DNA of 64,000 bases from Chamaelirium japonicum (lineage: Eukaryota; Streptophyta; Magnoliopsida; Liliales; Melanthiaceae): NCBI GenBank assembly GCA_947650365.1, contig CANTAL010000003.1, forward strand, positions 124,001 to 188,000, given 5' to 3'. The notes beneath the pieces were generated by a model. It did no database searches. It saw only the letters and a program-made list of their open reading frames with translations, and was not told the origin of the DNA. Every line of letters begins with the position of its first letter. Within the stretch, counting starts at the first letter, position 1. Below, in pieces: positions 59,401-64,000 of the stretch. The translations under genes and the position numbers were made by a program.

Positions 59401-61139
59401 TATTCTAATTTATTTGTACGATCCATTCTAATTTATTCGTACGAGCTATTCTAATTCATTTGTACGATCCTTTCTAATTCATTCGAATTCATTCGTACGA
59501 TCCATTCTAATTCATTCATACAAGCTATTCTAATTCATTCGTACAATCCATTGTAATATATTCGTACGAGCCATTCTAATGCATTCGTACGATCCATTCT
59601 AATTCATTCGTACGACCCATTCTAATTTATTCGTACGATCTACTCTAATTCATTCGTACGACCCATTCTAATTCATTCGCATGATCCATTCTAATTCATT
59701 CGTACGAACCAGTCTAATTAGAATGGATCGTACGAATGAAATAGAATAGCCAGTGCGAATGAACTAGAATAGATCGCATGAATGAATTAGAATGGCTATA
59801 TTCATTCATACAAATGAATTAGAATGAATAAAAATGGATCTTACGCGATCCATTCTAATTCATTCACATGATCCATTCTAATTCATTGGCACGATCCATT
59901 CTAATTCATTCGGACGATCCATTCTAATTCATTCGTACGATTGTTTCCATTCTAATTCATTCGTACAAGTCATTCTAATTCAATCATTCGAATATAGCTA
60001 TTCTAATTCATTCGTACGATCCATTCAAATTCATTCGTACGAGCTATTCTAATTCATTCGTATAAGCTATTCTAATTCATTCGTACGACACATTCTAATT
60101 CATTCGTATTATCCATTCTAATTCATTTGTATGATCCATTTTGATTCATTCGTACGAGTTATTCTAATTCATTTGTATGTGCTATTCTAATTCATTCACA
60201 TGACCCATTCTAATTCATTCGTACGATGCATTCTAATTAATTCGTACGATCCATTATAATTTATTCGTATGATCCATTCTAATTCATTCGTACGATCCAT
60301 TCTAATTTATTCGTACGATCCATTCTAATTCATTCTTATGATCCATTATAATTCATTTATACGAGCTATTCTAATTCATTCGCACGAATGTATACATTCT
60401 AATTCATTCGTATGATCCATTCTAATTCATTTGTATGATCCATTCTAATTCATTCGTACGATTGTATCCATTCTAACTCATTCGTACGATCCATTCTAAT
60501 TCATTCGTAGGATCCATTCTACTTTATTCATACAATATGTACTAATTCATTCGTACGATTGTATCTATTCATATTCATTCATACGATCCATTCTAATTCG
60601 TTCGTACGATCCATTCTAATTCATTCGTATGATCCATTCTAATTCATTCGTAAGATCCATTCTAATTCATTCATACGAGCTATTCTAATTCATTCATACG
60701 ATCCATTCTAATTCATTCATACGAGCTATTCTAATTCATTCATACGATCCATTCTAATTCATTCGTACGATCCATTCTAAATCCTTCGCACGAATGTATC
60801 CATTCTAATTCATTCATATGAATGCATCCATTCTAATTCATTCGTATGATCCATTCTAATTCATTCGTATGATCCATTCTAATTCATTCGTACAATTATA
60901 TCCGGATCGTACGAATCAAATAGAATAGCTCGTACGAATGAATTAGAATGGATCGTACGAATGAATTAGAATGGGTCGTATGAATGAATTATAATAGCTC
61001 GTACGAATGAATTAGAATGGTTTGTACGAATAAATTAGAATTGATCGTATGAATGAATTAGAATGGATCGTACGAATGAATTAGAATGGATACATTCATG
61101 CGAATGAATTAGAATGGATCGTACGAATGAATTAGAATG

Positions 61140-61870
61140 GATAATCCATTATAATTCATTCGCACGATTGTATCCATTCTAATTCATTCGTACGACCCAA
61201 TCTAATTCATTTGTACGATCCATTCTAATTCATTCGTACGAATATATCCATGCTAATTCATTCCTAGGATTCATTCTAATTCATTCGTACACTCCATTCT
61301 AATTCATTCGTATGAACCATTCTAATTCATTCATAGGGACTATTCTAATTCATTCATTTGAGCCAATCTAATTCATTCGTACGATCCATTCTAAATAATT
61401 AGAATGGATCGTATGAATGAATCAGAATGGATCGTACAAATTAATCATAATGGATCGTACGAATGAATCAGAATGGATCGTACGAATGAATTAGAATGGA
61501 TAATCCATTCTAATTTATTCGCACGAATATATCCATTCTAATCCATTCGTACGATCCATTCTAATTCATTCCCATGTATTTATCCATTCTAATTCATTCG
61601 TACGATCCATTCTAATTTATTCATACGATCCATTCTATTTCATTCGCACGATCCATTCTAATTCATTCGTACGATCTATTCTAATTCATTCGCACGACTG
61701 TATCATTTCTAATTCATTCGTACGATCCATTCTAAATAATTAGAACAGATCGTACGAATGAATTAGAATGGATCGTACGAATGAATTAGAATGGAACGTA
61801 CGAAGGAATTAGAATGGTTTGTACGAATGAATTAGAATCGATCGTACGGATGAATTAGAATGGATAAACC
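61140..61870. repeat. Compound satellite units containing both orientations
   Basis: A forward stretch of about 230-250 bp, the self-complementary joint CCATTCTAAATAATTAGAA (centred near 61395 and again at 61735), then about 110-130 bp in reverse ending GAATGGATAA(A/T)CCATT. This forward-joint-reverse cycle occurs twice in a row, about 340-360 bp apart, so the inversion itself has been tandemly copied. Confidence 0.8.
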
Positions 61871-64000
61871 ATTTTAATTCATTCGCACGAATGTATCCAA
61901 TCTAAGTTATTCACACGACCCATTCTATTTATTCGTACGATCCATTCTAATTCATTCGCACGAATATATCCATTCTAATTCATTCGTACGATCCATTCTA
62001 ATACATTCGTACGATCCATTCTTATTCATTCGCACGATCCATTCTAATTCATTCGTATTATCCATTCTAATTCATTTGCACGAATGTATCCATTCTAGTT
62101 CATTCGTACGATCCACTCTAATTTATTCGCACGATCCATTCTAATTCATTCGTACGATCCATTCTAATTCATTCGTACGAGTAATTCTAATTCATTCGTT
62201 CGTATGTAGCCATTCTAATTCATTCATATGATCCATTCTAATTCATTTGTTCATATGATCCATTCTAATTCATTCGTACGAGCCATTCTAATTCATTCGT
62301 ACGATCCATCCTAATTCAATCGTACAAGCTATTATAATTCATTTGTACGATCCATTCTAATTCATTCGTACAATCCATTCTAATTCATTCGTTCGAGCCA
62401 TTCTAATTCTTTCGTACGAGCTATTCTAATTCATTCGTACGATCCAATCTAATTCATTCGTACAACCCAATCTAATTCATTCGTACGATCCAATCTAATT
62501 CATTCATATGAATGAATTAGAAAGGCTCGTAAAAATGAATTAGAATGGATCGTACGAATGAATTAGAATAGCTCGTACAAATGAATTAGAATGGATCGTG
62601 TGAACGAATGAATTAGAATGGCTCGTACGAATGAATTAGAATGGATCATACGAACAAATATATTAAAATGGATCGTATGAATGAATTAGAATGGGTACAT
62701 TCGAACGAATGAATTAGAATGGCTCGTACAAATGAATTAGAATGTATTGTATGAATGAATTAGAATGGATCGTTCAAATGAATTAGAATGGATCGTATGA
62801 ATGAATTAGAACGGATCGTATGAATGAATTAGAATGGCTCGAATGAGTGAATTAGAATGGATCATGTGAACGAATGAATTAGAATGGATTGTACGAATGA
62901 ATTAGAATGGCAACATTCGAACGAATGAATTAGAATGGATCGTATGAATGAATTAGAATGGATCGTGCGAATGAATTAGAATTGATCGTACTAATGAATT
63001 AGAATGGATACATTCATGCGAATGAATTAGAAGGGATCGTATGAATGAATTAGAATGGATCGTGCGAATGAATTAGAATGGATCATTCCAATGAATTAGA
63101 ATGGGTCGTACGAATGAATTAGAATAGCTCGTACGAATGAATTAGAATGGCTCGTACGAATGAATTAGAATGGATCGTACGAATGAATTAGAATGGATAC
63201 ATTCATGCGAATGAATTAGAAAAGCTCGTATGAATGAATTAGAATGGATCGTACGAATGAATTAGAATGGATACATTCGTTCGATTCTAGATCGTACGAA
63301 TGAATTAGAATGGATCGTACGAATAAATAAGAATGGGCCATACGAATGAATTAGAATAGCTCGTACAAATTAATTAGAATGGATCGTATGAATGAATTAG
63401 AATGGATACAATCGTGCGAATGAATTAGAATGGATCGTGCGAATGAATTAGAATGGATCGTGCGAATGAACAAGAATGGATCGTACAAATGAATTAGAAT
63501 GGGTCATACGAATGAATTAGAATGGATCGTACGAATGAATTAGAATGGATTGTACGAATGAATTAGAATAGCTCATACGAATGAATTAGAATGGATCGTA
63601 CGAATGAATTAGAATGGATACATTCGTGCGAATGAATTAGAATGGATCGTACGAATGAATTAGAATAGCTCGTACGAATGTATTAGAATGGATCGTGTGA
63701 ATGAATTAGAATAGATCGTACGAATGAATTAGAATGGGTCGTACGAATGAATTAGGATAGCTCATACGAATGAATTTGAATAGATCATACGAACGAATTA
63801 GATTGGATCATACGAACGAATAAGAATAGCTCGTTTAAATGAATTAGAATGGATCGTACGAATGAATTAGAATGGCTCATACGGATGAATTAGAATGGAT
63901 CATACGAACGAATGAATTGGAATGGATCGTACGAATGAATTAGAATGGCTACAATCGAACAAAAGAATTAGAATGGCTTGTACGACTGAATTAGAATGGA

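Larger units (their letters stand above)
55188..64000. repeat. 23-bp satellite with frequent orientation switches
   Basis: Approximate blocks: reverse to 56063, forward 56064-56520, reverse 56521-56872, forward 56873-59025, reverse 59026-59147, forward 59148-59712, reverse 59713-59845, forward 59846-60902, reverse 60903-61142, forward 61143-61395, reverse 61396-61503, forward 61504-61735, reverse 61736-61866, forward 61867-62507, reverse 62508-64000. It contains the large inverted repeat centred at 56097 and compound units at 61140-61870. It runs off the window end. No genes are seen. Confidence 0.93.

Overview
This window is plant nuclear heterochromatin with no recognisable host gene. The background is a 23-bp tandem satellite (unit beginning CGTACGATCCATTCTA, often lengthened to 28 bp). 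It fills 1-4639, 15374-16310, 17075-20569, 44938-53257 and 55188-64000 and flips orientation many times. Five retroelements interrupt it. An angiosperm is indicated by a Cassandra-type TRIM with 5S rRNA-derived LTRs, two Tat-lineage Ty3/gypsy elements, a Tekay/Del-like element with about 3.8-kb LTRs, and a plant L1-type LINE with a 3' RNase H. The species cannot be named from the sequence.

Layout. Element A (4640-15373, minus strand) is a Tat-like element with 1057-bp LTRs. It keeps gag, a protease and the last part of integrase but has lost RT, RNase H and the integrase core. Cassandra (16311-17074, minus) has 342-bp LTRs and a GTATC target duplication. Element C (20570-44937, plus) is a large non-coding derivative (LARD-like) with a GCTCG duplication. 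Its 5' LTR was later split by element B (22170-35595, plus, AGATC duplication), a near full-length Tat element whose gag-pol lies in one frame broken by five stop codons. A 5'-truncated LINE lies at 53258-55187.

The most interesting feature is shared by A and B. Each carries, 3' of its gag-pol and on the opposite strand, its own gene with spliceosomal-type introns, a conserved block (GLCPxQ..GNxW.I.Y) and a C-terminal coiled coil. In both elements this antisense gene converges on gag-pol, a tandem repeat lies in the convergent gap, and a second unrelated tandem array lies upstream of its promoter (145-bp units in A, 119-bp units in B). CACGTG (G-box) motifs lie in both putative antisense promoters. 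Antisense extra ORFs are known from Tat-lineage elements. The paired-minisatellite layout, the palindromic G-box and the double-hairpin 119-bp repeat are details worth following up.

Nearly all breaks in the coding regions of A and B are single in-frame stops, most explainable by C-to-T change, with LTR pairs differing by only about 1-2% by eye. This looks like recent insertion followed by decay in methylated chromatin. The satellite shows the same tendency at its CGTACG core, plus higher-order duplications, a large palindrome centred near 56097, and compound units that contain both orientations.
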